A stretch of DNA of 64,000 bases, taken from assembly GCA_946965045.2 (NCBI GenBank), contig OX337232.1, positions 62,001 to 126,000 on the forward strand, given 5' to 3'. The notes under the pieces were generated by a model. The model had not been told where the DNA came from and ran no database searches. It worked only from the letters and a program-made list of their open reading frames with translations. This stretch comes from Epithemia pelagica (Eukaryota; Bacillariophyta; Bacillariophyceae; Surirellales; Surirellaceae). Shown here piece by piece: positions 41,009-53,484 of this stretch; within the stretch, counting starts at the first letter, position 1, and the number at the start of each line of letters is the position of its first letter. Made by a program: the position numbers and the translations under genes.

Positions 41009-44000
41009 GAAGAAACAGGAAGAGGGAGAGAAGGATCAGGAGGCGGAGAAAGAAAATGAGAAGGGGGTGATGAAAGAGGAAGAGATGGAAGCGGAAGAAG
41101 ACAAGACGGAAGAGGAGAAGAAGGAAGATGAGAAGCAAGAAAAGAAAGAAGATGAACATAAGAAAGAAAATGACCCTCATCAAGGACAAGAACCACTAAC
41201 GAAGACGACAAGCCGCAACTTGCCTCCGCAGAAGAAAGAAGAGGAAGAAGAGAAGAAAGAAGAAGAAGAAAGGGGGCAAAAGAAGGAAGAGATCCAGAAG
41301 AAGGAAGATCATCCACACTGCAGTTCTCGTGAGGAAGAAGCTGGATTAGACGGCAACAAGGACCCAAAACAAAACGATGGACCAGGGGACAACGGCCACC
41401 ACACGAACCATCGCCCAAAGTAGAAAGAGCCTTAGAGGAGGAAAAGAGCAAAGACACAAACAGTTCAAGGCAGCAGCAACATGCACAACCGATGACTACG
41501 TGGTTCGGATTACGAAGACGCATGATTGCTACTCCTTCTCGTCAACCAATGAACAACCATCCCGATCCCGACAAGACTGAGAAGAGTGGGAATGTGTTGT
41601 CAATGTGGTTACCTGAGGATACCTACAGTTTGTTGGTGGTTGGTCGACATCCCCTAACGATTGGTATTGCCGTGGCCGTCATGACGGTCCAACTGTTTAT
41701 AGTCACTATTTTGATGGCGGACTTGATTCAAAGAAATTCAGAGGATGATTATACCCCGTACAATCCCCTGAATATTCCTGCCGCCGTGACAGGCCCTGTC
41801 GCCACTGCACAATTCATTGCCGTTCTAGTCACCTTGGTGAGCGTTGACAATATGACATGGGCTCTCCTTGTTCATTGGCAAAATGGACATTTTCAAGATC
41901 CGGCTCGTGTCGGCTACCATCAATGGATGACCCTGAGGCCTCGGTACCATAGTGAGGACGAAGAACGAGAACCACTCAATCCAGATAAAGATGAGGAATC
42001 TGCACTCTCATCATCCTCGTAAGACAATAAAGAAGAGGAGTCATCGGTGAATTCAGCAGTACCCTTGCCAGTGTCACTTGCAAAAGGGACAAGCCCCACC
42101 GTATCCAAGTGGTTCGCTGTCATTTGGTATGGTTCGAATGGGCTGCGATCTTTGGAAGGCTGCTCCTCCTTTGTTGGCACCTTTTTGTTGATTGTCACCT
42201 CTGAAACAGTAGTGGACGTCTTGTTGACCTTTTCGGCCATCCATTTCGTATCCTATTTGGACAATGTCGTCTTTTGGTTGGCCTGCGTTGGGTACTTTGG
42301 ACGAACCGTCCAAACCGAAGCCCTCCATCCCATGTGTTGCAGCGCCAACTTCACGACCATTCCAGCATTGATGCAACCCATGATACAACGACACAGGCAA
42401 CGAGAAAGAAGCGGAGAGGACCACACCAAGACCAATGATTCGGACGTTACGCGGTCGTCCTTGGAGGAGAAGAACGAAACGAAGACTGGTACGGCAGTGA
42501 CAACCATTCCCATTCTTCTGGGAGGATTTGTGCTCCGAATTGCCTTGGCTGTGATTGCCATCATTGCCTGGTCGACAGTGCTGGCCAAACAGAATAATGG
42601 CGATTTTTTGGTGTCCCATCTCTATGTCCAATTAGGCGATGCCACCAACTTAAAGTTGGGTACCTACAGTGGCGTCTATGTTCGCTCTCAACGTCGAGAC
42701 CCGGATACCAAACGATTTTCCTTTCACAGTCGTCATGTCCTCCTGGGAGAACACAGAGGCGAGCTTTTGTATTGTGACCCACTTAAATCTTGGGTGTTTC
42801 GAGATGCCGGCGACAAGCAAAATAATGGTCGTCCCTGTGGATGGATGCTCAAGAGCGCCGAAACGACTTCGTTTGATGTGTTTTCCACAGCCTCCTTACA
42901 ATGGTTCTTGGATGAATCTTTCCATGTCAAAACGCCAGCGGAATGGATGTACCTCACCGCCTACAATCCCATACACAAGCCCCACGAAACATTCTGTGAG
43001 GCAATGTCGAATTCCAGCCGATATGGCTTGAATTGCGAGTTTACAAATCCATGTGAAAACTTGACGGTGAATAAAAATACCAACGAATTTGGGGAAGGCT
43101 TTCGACGGTTTCCCTCGGAATTTCGACTTGTCCCCGAGTTGGAAATTTATCATCGACCCGTGTATTATGGACGAATCCGAGAAGGACATGTAATTTTGTT
43201 TACTGGAAGACGATGGGTTATGATATCAATACAATTGCCAGCTACGACAAGGACCGGATATAACACTCTAGCACAACGACTGGCCACCATTGGACTGACA
43301 AATGACTTTCAAGTACCCTCGTTCTCCGGGAATCAAACAATGATTGTCGAATACATTAGTGAACCCGTTGATGCCACAGCACCCAAGGATGACTGGTACT
43401 ATGTCACACCCACTCATTTGCAATGGTTTCCCACCACACGCAGCAGTCTAACGACTGCATTTGAAGTGGATGGCAGTAGGACTGATGGTGGAACACGGTT
43501 GGTCTGTGCTACATGCTTGGTTCCCACAGAGGACGCAAATGAGGAGGAGAGGAAACGAGAACGTGACGGTGAATGCCTGTACAATGGAACTTGCCAGGCG
43601 GGATCCAATACTTGTCTTTGTCAATTTGGCAGTCGAGGACAAATCTGTGAGGTCCCACCCACTGGAAACGGCTTATGCGACTTCAACTTTAATCAGGCGG
43701 CCTATGACTTTGACAGGGGGTATGTGTAGTATAGAGTTCTGATGGAACCATTTGCTTATCCTTGTTCATGCTATTCCTAACACTGTATTTGTTTCATTGG
43801 GGACAGGGACTGCTGCATGTCCACATGCAATGGTGACGGAGAGTATTTATGTGGCACGAGCCGAAGTGGTGGATTGACAAAAAAATGTTGCCTGTAAAGT
43901 CGCAACAGAATTGAACGGGTGGAATCCGGGTGTCTCACAATCTGAGATTCAACCACCCTTCACAGGACCCGTGTTTGGGCTGTCTTTGGCATCGAATTGG

Positions 44001-46076
44001 CGAGGATCATTGGTGGCGACCGCAGGCAGGGAGCAGGACGGGAACTACTACATAGCTTTGCATCGTAGTGCAGGTTCCCATTGGGTGATGGAAACCAACT
44101 CCGTCATGAGATCCGGTTATGTTGGAAGTTTGACGGCATATGTCACGTCGATATTTGGTTGGGAAATTCAAATGGCGGATGTCATGCCGAATGTGGTGGC
44201 CACCAAGAATAACAGAATGCCTGTCCATGTTATGGCGAGTGGAATCAGGCTCCGTACCAGTTTATTCTTTGGGAATACAATCGATGACTTGGGGAATACA
44301 ATCGCTGAAATGCTCCTCGATGCATTTTACTGCAATTCAATAGGAATAAGGTCCTGTTCCCGTCCACGGTTTCTGTTCGACCCCTACTTTTACTTTGCAA
44401 CATCAAGCTTTTTTCCTGACCCGGTTGACGACTTTTTACCGCCTCCTCCCATTGACAATGCAGCGATGTTGTATGACCCAGAGAAGAATCTCTATTCCAC
44501 CTTTTCCTCTCCACTCCCATTTTTTCCTTATCGCGCGATGGCCGGTACTTGGCACTGGCAAATATGAATTCTTTCACCATTCAAGAATGGTACTTTATCC
44601 CGCTCGGAACGTGGGGTCCCTCGTATGGAACTAAACGACTGGGCCTGGATACAGACGACTTGCCCACCACCATTCTCTACGTGGCTACTTCGGATGGCAT
44701 GGGCTCCGACAATCAAGAAATTGTCGTCGCATTGGGATTACTTCGGTCCAATCTTACCATCTTTGGATTTCCGTCCGGCATTGCCCCACCCTCCATTGTC
44801 GAGGAAGGACCGTTGCATGTGCTGGTCTATAGATGGACCAAAGGGGAAAACCCGGCCAGAATGGGAAAGACAATCAAAACTTCTGCCCATTTGCATCCTT
44901 TCTCAGCTGGAAATCGTATGCTCCCCAAAGAGTCTGTGAAAATCTCTACAAATGGAAGAGTGTTGTCCATTTTATCATATTTCCAAATCGAGGATGTCTT
45001 TACCAATACGATGGCAATGATTAAAGTATACGAATGGGATGACGACAATGACGATTGGAAGCCACGACAAACATTACTGTTGCCTGAATCGAGGTATATC
45101 TCCACGGTGTCACATTCTCTTTCTTGGGATGGCTCGGTCGTTGCTATTGCCGAGTCATACTCGGTCGATAGAATGACCATTTACAGATGGAATACCGAGA
45201 AACGGCAATACATACAACAGTATATAGAAGAGAAGCCTGTTCAACAATCGTCTCTGCTGGATCATGCTGACCGAACTACGTCCTTGTCAGGTGATGGTTC
45301 AACTCTTTTGGTGTCTACGCCCTTGAGAGGTGGCAAAGTATTGACGTACAGGGACGACTTTGCTACAGCAATCAGACACATCCACACTTGTTGCACATTG
45401 CCCTTCAATCACGATATTTGGATGGTACTCAGTGGTCATTGAGAAAACGTTCCACCAATACCACCATTCGACGGAATGGGCCGCAAGTATACGGGGACGA
45501 CAACCCTCTAGCTTTTGATTTATGGACTTCTTCGGCACGCGTCAACTATGCAAGCTTTACCTACCAAGAGTGTTTGGCTATCACTGAGTGCTCTTCCATT
45601 GGTTTGACAGTCAAAACCTTTCCCAGAGAAGACGTGTCTCTTGGGCAATTGCAAGATCAATACGTGGCCATTTTTACTGGCAAGAATCTCACAAGGGGCC
45701 TTTTCAACGAGGATGTGAATTCTGTCCAAGATTCCGATTGTGAGTTGGTTATCCATTTGCACGTGGTTAACAGCAGCGAGTCAGTGTTTAATATCAGCAA
45801 CGATTATATCAGCAACGATGCTCTTCCATGTCCATGGATGTTGAATAGTCATTGTTCGAAATAGTCATTGTTCGAATGTCGGTACTATCGTCGGGTCGGG
45901 ATACAGAACCCGGAGGTCAAGCGTATCTTTGGGGGGAGCTTTACCCTCTTTACATGTGCTTACTCGTTTGCTGCGTAGTTATAATCGTTGTTAGTTACAC
46001 GTTTTACCAAGGAATAAGACACGACTGGGTTCAGGAGGATCTGAACGTGTCGCATATTGGGTGGAGGAGGCGGTAG
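40915..46076 (+). pseudogene. Multi-domain membrane protein gene with several disruptions
   Basis: A chain of plus-strand frames reads as one long gene. It starts MDNTREDASVSTMTSTVSGV, followed by a Glu/Lys-rich tail (41010-41420). Next are several hydrophobic spans (TIGIAVAVMTVQLFIVTILM; VATAQFIAVLVTLVSV; SFVGTFLLIVTS; VLRIALAVIAIIAWSTVLA), then an extracellular-type part with an EGF-like ECLYNGTCQAGSNTCLCQFG and an LNR-like DCCMSTCNGDGEYLCG. A series of propeller-like repeats follows (SLSRDGRYLALAN, SLSWDGSVVAIAE, SLSGDGSTLLVST), and a last membrane span (LYMCLLVCCVVIIVVSYTFY). Disruptions: a frame change near 41350-41400; in-frame TAA at 42020; frame changes in an A7 run near 43885, a T6 run near 44531, and near 45390; and a 16-base duplication at about 45845-45875 just before the last frame change. 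Several sit in homopolymers, so some may be sequencing errors. Probably a former surface receptor-like protein. Confidence 0.7.
43720..43806 (+). other. Intron in the membrane-protein gene
   Basis: 87 bases with donor GTATGT and acceptor GGGGACAG. Splicing joins YDFDRG to DCCMSTCNGDGEYLCG and restores a cysteine-rich LNR-like module, which supports the intron. Confidence 0.75.
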
Positions 46077-47834
46077 TTGTCAGTAGAAAGAGACTCAGGA
46101 GTACACGTAAAGTTTGTAGGCCAATTGGAGCAAGGTAGCTTGACCGACTGTTGACAAGTCAGGAACGTGTGTCTGTCGAGCGTTGTCCTGGAGCTTATCG
46201 GTCTCTGTTTGGTTGCGTTTGCAAAGTCTGCACTGTGGTTCCAATCAGCCGATTTTCCTCTGTGATCTCATCGTCATGAGAATTTGACATTCTTGAGGAG
46301 GGTCTCCTTTGAAAGATCAAAAGTCTTGGTGAATTCATGAATCGATGGAAAGGGGATTGACTCTAGTGACGAGGACCGTAGAAGGAGTGCCTCACAAAGT
46401 CCCATCGCTAGTACAAGAAGTTACAACATCCAGACGATCGAACACTGTATCGACGCACACGGCCATCGCAGATAAGCACATCACAGATCCGAAAATAAAA
46501 ACATTTACGAGAAGTGATCCTGAAACAGGTACATCCAAACACCGTTTCTTTAGTCCTCCATCATGTCTCCTTCCTTGTGTCCTTTGAGACTGGTTCCTTC
46601 TCCATGGACCACATACTGTCGGAGCTGATACAGCATAGTGTCCCAACTGTACATGAACATTCCAAGCATCCAAAGTCCAGATTCATTGATTGATTGATTG
46701 ATGTACGAGTTGCCTCATGACCAACGAACGACCGCTTGAATCAATGGTTTCTCAGACCAGAAACAGCATTCATTGGTCCTCCTGCTCTGTTTCCCACAAA
46801 AGCGATCGACCAGTTCTCTCAGTCATTCGTGTGGCAAACATGAGATTGGACATGGGTAGTCTAACCAGTAGAACACCATAACTCGTGTCGAACTCGTGTC
46901 GCGGAACGCGGCTTGCAACATGATACTCAGCAGTCGTCATTCTCGGGAATGAAAACGAGTCTAGCTCAACGATCGATACTCCAATCGGCTTTCATGGTCC
47001 CTGCTTTTCCAAACAGCAATGTGGGGAACTATGGACTCTCACCAACAACAACACACACAATGGTTTGGTAGGATTGTGTTGTGGCGTGCAGGGACAACTT
47101 TCGGCACAATGAAGATCATTGTCCGTCATGTCTCCACAGGGCAGGACGGAGTTAAGGTCTGCTTTTGGAACGTTGAGGGAGAAGTGATTGCTGATGCCAT
47201 AGAGACCTGCGGCACTGGTATTCTCAGACGGCCAAACGGATTCGGTCTCAAGCATAAAGAAGAGGCCCACCAGAACTGGAACCACGCGTTCTCGACTATA
47301 CTTTGTACACCCATTGGAACGACCACCCAAATATCTTGGCCATCGTTTGGACCATGTCCTTTCGGCAACCCAAATGTCCATTATTCTTGCTTTCCTTTTG
47401 TTTCCCCAGTTTTGGTTCTCGAGATTGTCCGAGCATATATGTTTCGGTTCGTTGTCGCACACTAGAATCGTCCATCCACGGACACCAAGCACACTTGCTC
47501 CATAGATCAACACAACCACGGAGTGTCTAGGCAGTCCGGATTCCTGCATGGGTGCTCCCACAAGAATCCTGGCATTGTAGTACCGACAATGTGTGTGTCA
47601 GCAACCGTCGAGGAGCATCCTCCGTTGGTTGTCCGCAAGCAGCTTTTTGTCCTTCTTCATGGTGTTTCTGTGGTTTGCCACCTCGTTGTGCGCTTCCTTG
47701 TTGGAGAATGCCTCACACACGGCCCGAGTCTCGAGTTGCTCATAGCGATTGAGATTCCACGGTTTCCCATGGAGTATGGTAGTGGATTCCAGCATTCTTC
47801 TCTCGTTGGCGATGATCGTCCTCTGTCTCTACGA

Positions 47835-47925
47835 AAGGGAAAGAGTGAGCACGTTCGTCTCGGTCGGCGCGCCTGCGAGCCATTCCAGACCTCGTTCCGC
47901 GACCAACATCGGAGTCCCATGGGAC
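47835..47925 (+). repeat. Dispersed repeat copy (GAGCCATT core)
   Basis: CGTCTCGGTCGGCGCGCCTG, CGAGCCATTCCAG and CGCGACCAACATCGGAGTCC. The best-preserved copy, with an 8-base palindrome GGCGCGCC in the core. Confidence 0.85.
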
Positions 47926-48479
47926 TCCACAGATTTGGGGGGACGGAAAAAAGATCGCGAAAACGCACACACAAAAGATACCTCCACCATATGTCGGCGT
48001 CGTTCTGTGCCGTCGTTTGCAAAAGATGGACCGTTTGGCCTTCTGGCAGCCTGTTCTGCTGTTTCTCTCTAGGTGTCTCCGTGGAAAAAGTAAAACGAGA
48101 GAATCGACTTGAATCGAATCAATCCATCAGGTCCAATCAAACATTATGCGCTTGTCGAATTTCCAAAGCGTGGGCAAGACGTTCCTGTGTTCCAGACTGG
48201 CTCTGAAACAACAACGACTTGTCGTCGTCGTGTGTTTGGTCGTTGCGTTGGATTCACGGTCGAGGAATCCATTTTGGCGGAACGCACGATGAAACGCCAA
48301 GAAGGGATTCAAGACGATACATGCTCCACTGTGCTCGGTCGGAAAGGTTTTTGGGTGGTCGGCCAAATGGGTGGTGGTGTGTACGATGAGTACTACCTAG
48401 ACAACGCATAGAACGACTACTGGTACCAGTTCTGGTGGGCCTCCTTTTGGTATGCTCCCCATTGGGTGGTCGCTCAAGG

Positions 48480-49910
48480 TCCGACCGACCGATCATTGGT
48501 ACACGGAGGATGCTCCACAATCCACTGTGTTTGTGTGTGTGTTTTGGAGCAGCAAGACGAGACGAACGAAAGAATCGCCCACTGGTCGTCGTCGTCGTTG
48601 TCTAGGGGTAATGATTTCCCATAGGCGCTTGGCGTCCTTTCGAACATGAATGGACGATTCTCTCGTGTGCGACCACCAACCAAACGCCGTTTTCGTGCTC
48701 TGCAGGACGAACCATCTCGAGAACCAAACATGGTGGGGAACGTTTGGAATGGCCTGTGAATTCGAGAGGACATGATGTCAAGAAATTCGGGCGGTCCTAA
48801 TGAGTGTATTACACGAGGAAAACGCCTGGTTCCAGTTCCCCGTGGGCCTCCGTTTCATTGACTCCCCGTTTGGTTGGTCGGGACGAAATTTTTTGTACAG
48901 TACACGACACGGAGCATGGTGCTCCACGATCCACCGGGCCGAATCACACACACAAGGCTGTGGTGACCATACAATCCAATCCAAATGGGTTTCTTTCGGA
49001 AACCAATGTTCGAACCAATCCATGTCACAATTAACTCGTGTGTGTGGTTCCATCCTGGAGAGAAACGCGCTGCGCCCTTTTTGCAGCAAGAGGATGACTC
49101 CTCTACCACAACGTCACATGAAAGGAGACCACGCGCTATCTATCCCAACGCGCACACACACATGTCTGGAACTGCCCTCAATGGTCCAACAATGAAAAAA
49201 AAACAGCAGAACCAACTGGTGGTTTCGCCTTTGGATCGTGGTACCAAAATTTCCGGAATCATCCGTGCCCATCCCGATATCGCTTTCGGGTGTGGTTGTT
49301 CACAGCCAAGAGAGTTGTCGTCGTTTCCTTGAAAAAGCGTTTGCCTGCATCGAAGGAGAGTCCAACCAAGCCAGACAACGTTCCAAGAAGGAGAGCACTC
49401 GACACACGCAACAGCAACCACACACGCACCACCCAAATGGAGACCAACAAAGCCTCTACTACAATCGTGTGGACTCCACACAAAGTTCGGTTCCTACGAT
49501 CTCGAGTGGAAAGAGAGGTGGAGTTTATACAGGTCCCTTTCACAAGGAGGCGACCACGGAACGCGACGGTTGCCGAACCAGTACTACGGATTTCGTTTTT
49601 GATCGAGAGTATACGTGTTGCACACTCGTTTTGTCGGACACACGATTGTTGACCCACCATAGACTCGACACAACACTCACACGCTCCTACATCAATCAGT
49701 GCGGCGTCTTCCACAACGAGAAACACTCCACGGTACGCCAAACCACGGCCGAACTGAACGTGTGCATTTCGAATCGTGAGCACCTTGACAGTCGAAGCCA
49801 GTCGTTCGAATATGGAACCTATTCCACGTTCCCAACCATTGGCGTGGTCCCACACGATCCTTATTGCTTGACTGTCAAATCCACTTGGAGGAACGTGGAC
49901 AAGATTTTGG
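48480..49910 (+). repeat. Segmental duplication upstream of BTB genes, copy 1
   Basis: Shares long stretches with 56470-57850, for example GAATCGCCCACTGGTCGTCG versus GAAATCGCCCACTGGTCGTC, CTCGAGAACCAAACATGG, AACGCCTGGTTCCAGTTCCC and TACAGTACACGACACGGAGC. Part of it recurs at 52640-53340. In each case the copy lies directly 5' of a BTB gene. Confidence 0.85.
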
Positions 49911-49947
49911 ACCCCTTATAGCGAAAGATTGAGTACAGCACGTTTTC

Positions 49948-49967
49948 AGGTTTTGCGGTAAAACAAC
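49948..49967 (+). promoter_or_regulatory. Upstream box of the BTB family
   Basis: AGGTTTTGCGGTAAAACAAC, preceded by CAGCACGTTTTC, 101 bases before ATG 50049. Confidence 0.6.
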
Positions 49968-50048
49968 AACCAGCTGCGATACTTGAGCAAAAGCACAAGA
50001 TCATTTTTCGCATTCGTGTCTTTATTCCTGGAAAAAACAATCATTATC

Positions 50049-50918
50049 ATGCTTTCGAAAGGAGTCCTCTGGAACAGCATGGTTCGAAAGCACCTCCGGG
50101 CTGCTTTTGCAGTCCATCATCATCGTGGCGTGGCGTTTTTGGTCGAAGGACTCTCGGTGGATGTACCACAAACACTGTTGGACCAGTTCCCGGACACCAA
50201 GTTCGCCAAACTCGCAATGGGAAGTCAGGCGAAGGAAGACGAGCCGATTGAGATTGATATTGATTTGCTCCATTTTCGCTACATAATTGATTACATGCGC
50301 AACGGAAAAGTAACGCTTGCGCATCCGGGCATGGTGGACAAGGAATCCTTGAGGACAAAACTGGATAAATTTGGATTTCAGGATACAAATGGCCTTCTGG
50401 TGGAGAATACTGACACGTCATTTAGCTCCACAGCAATGCATGCCAAGAAAAACCTCGATATCCTGCAGTCCGAATGGGAATCACGTCTAGCAGCTGTTTG
50501 CAACGAACATGAAGCAGCTACAACGTCAAAAGAAAAAGCCAGGCAGATCTACAAGTACGGTTGCTTAGCCGCAGCGCGATTTTTGTTTTTCGAACACTTG
50601 AGGACCAACGAACTGGAACTAATTTTCTCAATGTGTGCAGGAGGCCATGTTACGCAACTTCAAACAATCCATACCTGTGTTTACAACGGCAACGATTTCG
50701 ATCCGAAACCTGATTTTGGTATAAAACACTTGGACGGGGTTTCCGAAGACGACGAGGATGATCATGAAGATATCAAATTCATGATCGAACTCTGTGAGGA
50801 AGATAGTGAGCTTAGAAATTACCATCAAGACTGTATGATGTTGTATGGTTTGGAATATACGAAGCTGCGAACGAATCGGTCGTTTGGTTTGGTGACGTTG
50901 AAACCGGCTTTGAGATGA
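50049..50918 (+). CDS. BTB/KCTD-like protein, A type
   Basis: 289 residues from ATG 50049. The frame is open from 49983, but the leader MLSKGVLWNSMVRKHLRAAF aligns with those of the paralogs, which fixes the start. The leader is basic without acidic residues. BTB core about 28-108: VAFLVEGLSVDVPQTLLDQF, PDTKFAKLAMGSQ, IEIDIDLLHFRYIIDYMRNG, KVTLAHPGMVDKESLRTKLD. Central helix YKYGCLAAARFLFFEHLRTN. A strongly acidic stretch (EDDEDDHEDIKF) precedes the terminal YHQDCMMLYGLEYTKL. Preceded by a family upstream box and by duplicated 5' flank. Function unknown. Confidence 0.9.
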   Translation: MLSKGVLWNSMVRKHLRAAFAVHHHRGVAFLVEGLSVDVPQTLLDQFPDTKFAKLAMGSQAKEDEPIEIDIDLLHFRYIIDYMRNGKVTLAHPGMVDKESLRTKLDKFGFQDTNGLLVENTDTSFSSTAMHAKKNLDILQSEWESRLAAVCNEHEAATTSKEKARQIYKYGCLAAARFLFFEHLRTNELELIFSMCAGGHVTQLQTIHTCVYNGNDFDPKPDFGIKHLDGVSEDDEDDHEDIKFMIELCEEDSELRNYHQDCMMLYGLEYTKLRTNRSFGLVTLKPALR

Positions 50919-53400
50919 ACGTAACACTGTTGGTGGACTATTTTCGTACCCCCTCGCCGTGGGGCTGGTATGTCGGATGTCATGGAGGAATTGCAGCACG
51001 TTTGAAAACTGATTTAAAATGCTTGACAGACCATAGTATGACAATGCAAATCTCGTAATTCTACAACATTTCTCCATTCGTTTCTTGGTACTCAAATATG
51101 TGTCTTTTTGTGTTTCAAGTCATTCTTAGTCATTGTTGCCGATAGTGGCAAAAACTCTGTCAGATTGTCTGGAAGCTTCCATACACGTGGTTGTTGTTGC
51201 TGCTGATGTGTCTTGTTTTCTCAATGTCACTGAAAGAAGATATCTTGACGCTTTTTTTGTCGTCGACGACGATAACGACGAGTCCATGTCTTCGGGGCTT
51301 TTGTGTCGTGTTTGTGAATCTATTCCAAACGTGCACTGTTAGGGGTCGTTTTGTTGTGTTGTTGTAGTAACGACTGAACAGTCCTCCTCTTTCGAAATCC
51401 GACATGCATGATTGTTGACTCGACATGATTGGTAGATATACACACTATCGCTACGGCACTATAGGAGCATTCATTTGGATTGGGAAATAAGCGCTAGTTC
51501 CAAGATAACCATCATCTACGAGCTACGAGACCGTCTGTCGTTCCCGAAAGCAATAATACACGGTCTGTCACAGTCGCCGTGTCTTGTTGTCCTCAAAGAT
51601 CCTCCTTCATAGCAGCCGCAGGACACAATGTCGAGCTCCGTAAGGCTAACATCAAAACGATGACGGCGTCACCACCGATGGGGAAAAGTGATGGGTACCT
51701 TACCTTTTTCTGTTTTCCATATCCACAGTTTTTCCAATGAAAGCAGCTGGAGTCCCTCGGGACTCAAATCTTTGTGGTCGCGGAGAATAAACTGGAATGG
51801 CTCGCATGCGCGCCGACCGACGCCACGTTTACCACTTTTCTCTTTGCGAGCATCGCCAACGCATCTTGTTTCTCACAAAAAAAGGCATTCATTCCTTGAT
51901 CCTCCTGCTCGGTCTATCAAAACCGACCGACCGACCGTATTGTATCTCTCTCTCGCTATTTCTTTTGGTAATACGATAGAACACCGTAAATCGTGTCACG
52001 GAAAGTGACTTGCAATACTCAATTGTGAATGAATCAGAGTCCATTTGGATGACTCACAATACCATGCAATCGTTCTTCGTGGTTCAGGTGTCTCAACACA
52101 GCATACCCAAGAATGCCTGTTACAATCCTTCTCTCTATCATGATTCTCTGGATGCTATAGAGTGACATGGCAGATCCAATACACACCAGAACTTGTCGTC
52201 GGAGGCTGGTTGATCCATTCTCGCTTTCCCAAGACCCAACGGGTGAGAACACACTGTCGAGAACAAAAACTAATGGGGAAACATACCACAATTTTGCGCA
52301 GTAACCAACGATATGGGGCATCCTCCACAATCCACCGACCCGAACCAAAACAGGTGAATCCAAAAACGAAAAAAAGGCAGGGGATCCAACGGGTGTGTGT
52401 CAAAAACAAAACTCAAGTCCCCTATGGTACAATACAGTGGGAGAACAGAGAGAGCATAGAGAAACCGTGAACCCCGACAAAGACTGCATGTCCCCTGTTT
52501 CGTCGGCCGTTTTCGAGATAGAACATGACTATTGCCAGTGATTGGTCATGAAATATGGTACAGCAGACAACAACAACAATAACATTATACTGTGGGTCCT
52601 GGTGATTTGGTGCTGGTAGTCGTCGCATCTTTGTCGATGAACATGGAATAGCTTGGTTTTCCTTTTGGATCGTCGAACAAAGATGTTTCGAATCCTCAGG
52701 GCCAATCCAAACATTATCGGTTCGAAGAGGTTGAGTGGAGGAAGAGGAGGAGTGTCGTCGTTTCCTCGAAAAGGCACCGAGTCTGACACACACAAGTGTG
52801 TGCCTGTACGAAGGAGAGTACAACCAAGCCAGACAATGAGAGCACTCGACACGCAACAGCAATCACAGGCACCACCACACAAAGGTAGACCAAAAGCCCT
52901 ACAATCGTGAACTCTACCCAAAGTTCGGTTCCTGCGAGTTCGAGTGGAGGAAGAGGAGGAATACAGGTCTCGAGTCCATTCCACAAGGAGCGACCATGCA
53001 ACGTGACGGTTGTCGAACCAGTACTACGAATTTCGTTTGGATCGAGTACCGGTCGCAATCGAGTACCTGTCGCACATCCGTTTTGTCCGACAAACGATTC
53101 TGGGCCCATAGACTCCTCGACAAAACACGCACACGCTCCTACATCAGTGCGGCGTCTTCCACAACGAGAAACGCTGCCCGTACTCCAAACCAAGGAATAA
53201 CGGTACGTGCGTATTTCGAATCGTGAGCACCTTGACAGTCGAAGGCAGTCGTTCGAATATGGAACCTATTCCACGTTCCTAACATTTGGCGTGGTCCCAC
53301 ACGATCCTTGCGGGTCGTGCTTGACTGCCAATTCCGATCCCTGGAATTGTATCCTAGTGGCACATGTACAAGATTGGACAGACTGAGACAGCACGTTTTC
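50919..53400. other. Intergenic region
   Basis: No supportable gene. Bases 51770-52230 are a diverged copy of 61670-62160 and include a dispersed-repeat copy. Bases 52640-53340 share sequence with the duplicated 5' flanks at 49200-49900 and 57170-57800. Confidence 0.6.
51770..51830 (-). repeat. Dispersed repeat copy (GAGCCATT core)
   Basis: GGTCGCGGAGAATAAACTGG then AATGGCTCGCATGCGCGCCG, the reverse-complement orientation compared with the copies left of 48 kb. Confidence 0.8.
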
Positions 53401-53420
53401 AGGTTTTGCGGTAAAACAAG
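53401..53420 (+). promoter_or_regulatory. Upstream box of the BTB family
   Basis: AGGTTTTGCGGTAAAACAAG, preceded by CAGCACGTTTTC as at 49948; 84 bases before ATG 53485. Confidence 0.6.
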
Positions 53421-53484
53421 AAAAAACGATAGAGGGACATTTTTCGCATTCTTGGCTTTCTTCGAGGACCACACAATCATCATC

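Larger units (their letters stand above)
46077..49947. other. Long intergenic region
   Basis: No supportable gene. It holds a GATT microsatellite (46684-46702), a dispersed-repeat copy at 47835-47925, and from about 48480 on the copy 1 of a segmental duplication. A plus-strand frame at 47523-48206 runs through the dispersed repeat (RLGRRACEPFQ) and is therefore not a gene. Confidence 0.55.

Noticed and set aside
42015-42060. A 38-base intron (GTAAGA ... GAATTCAG) over the in-frame TAA at 42020
   Set aside because: Very short for an intron, and removing 38 bases would shift the frame, whereas the downstream coding is in the same frame as the upstream. A nonsense change is simpler.
47523-48206. 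227-codon plus-strand frame, and similar frames near 31000 and 56000
   Set aside because: They contain the translated dispersed repeat (RLGRRACEPF) and are open because of it; no domain support.
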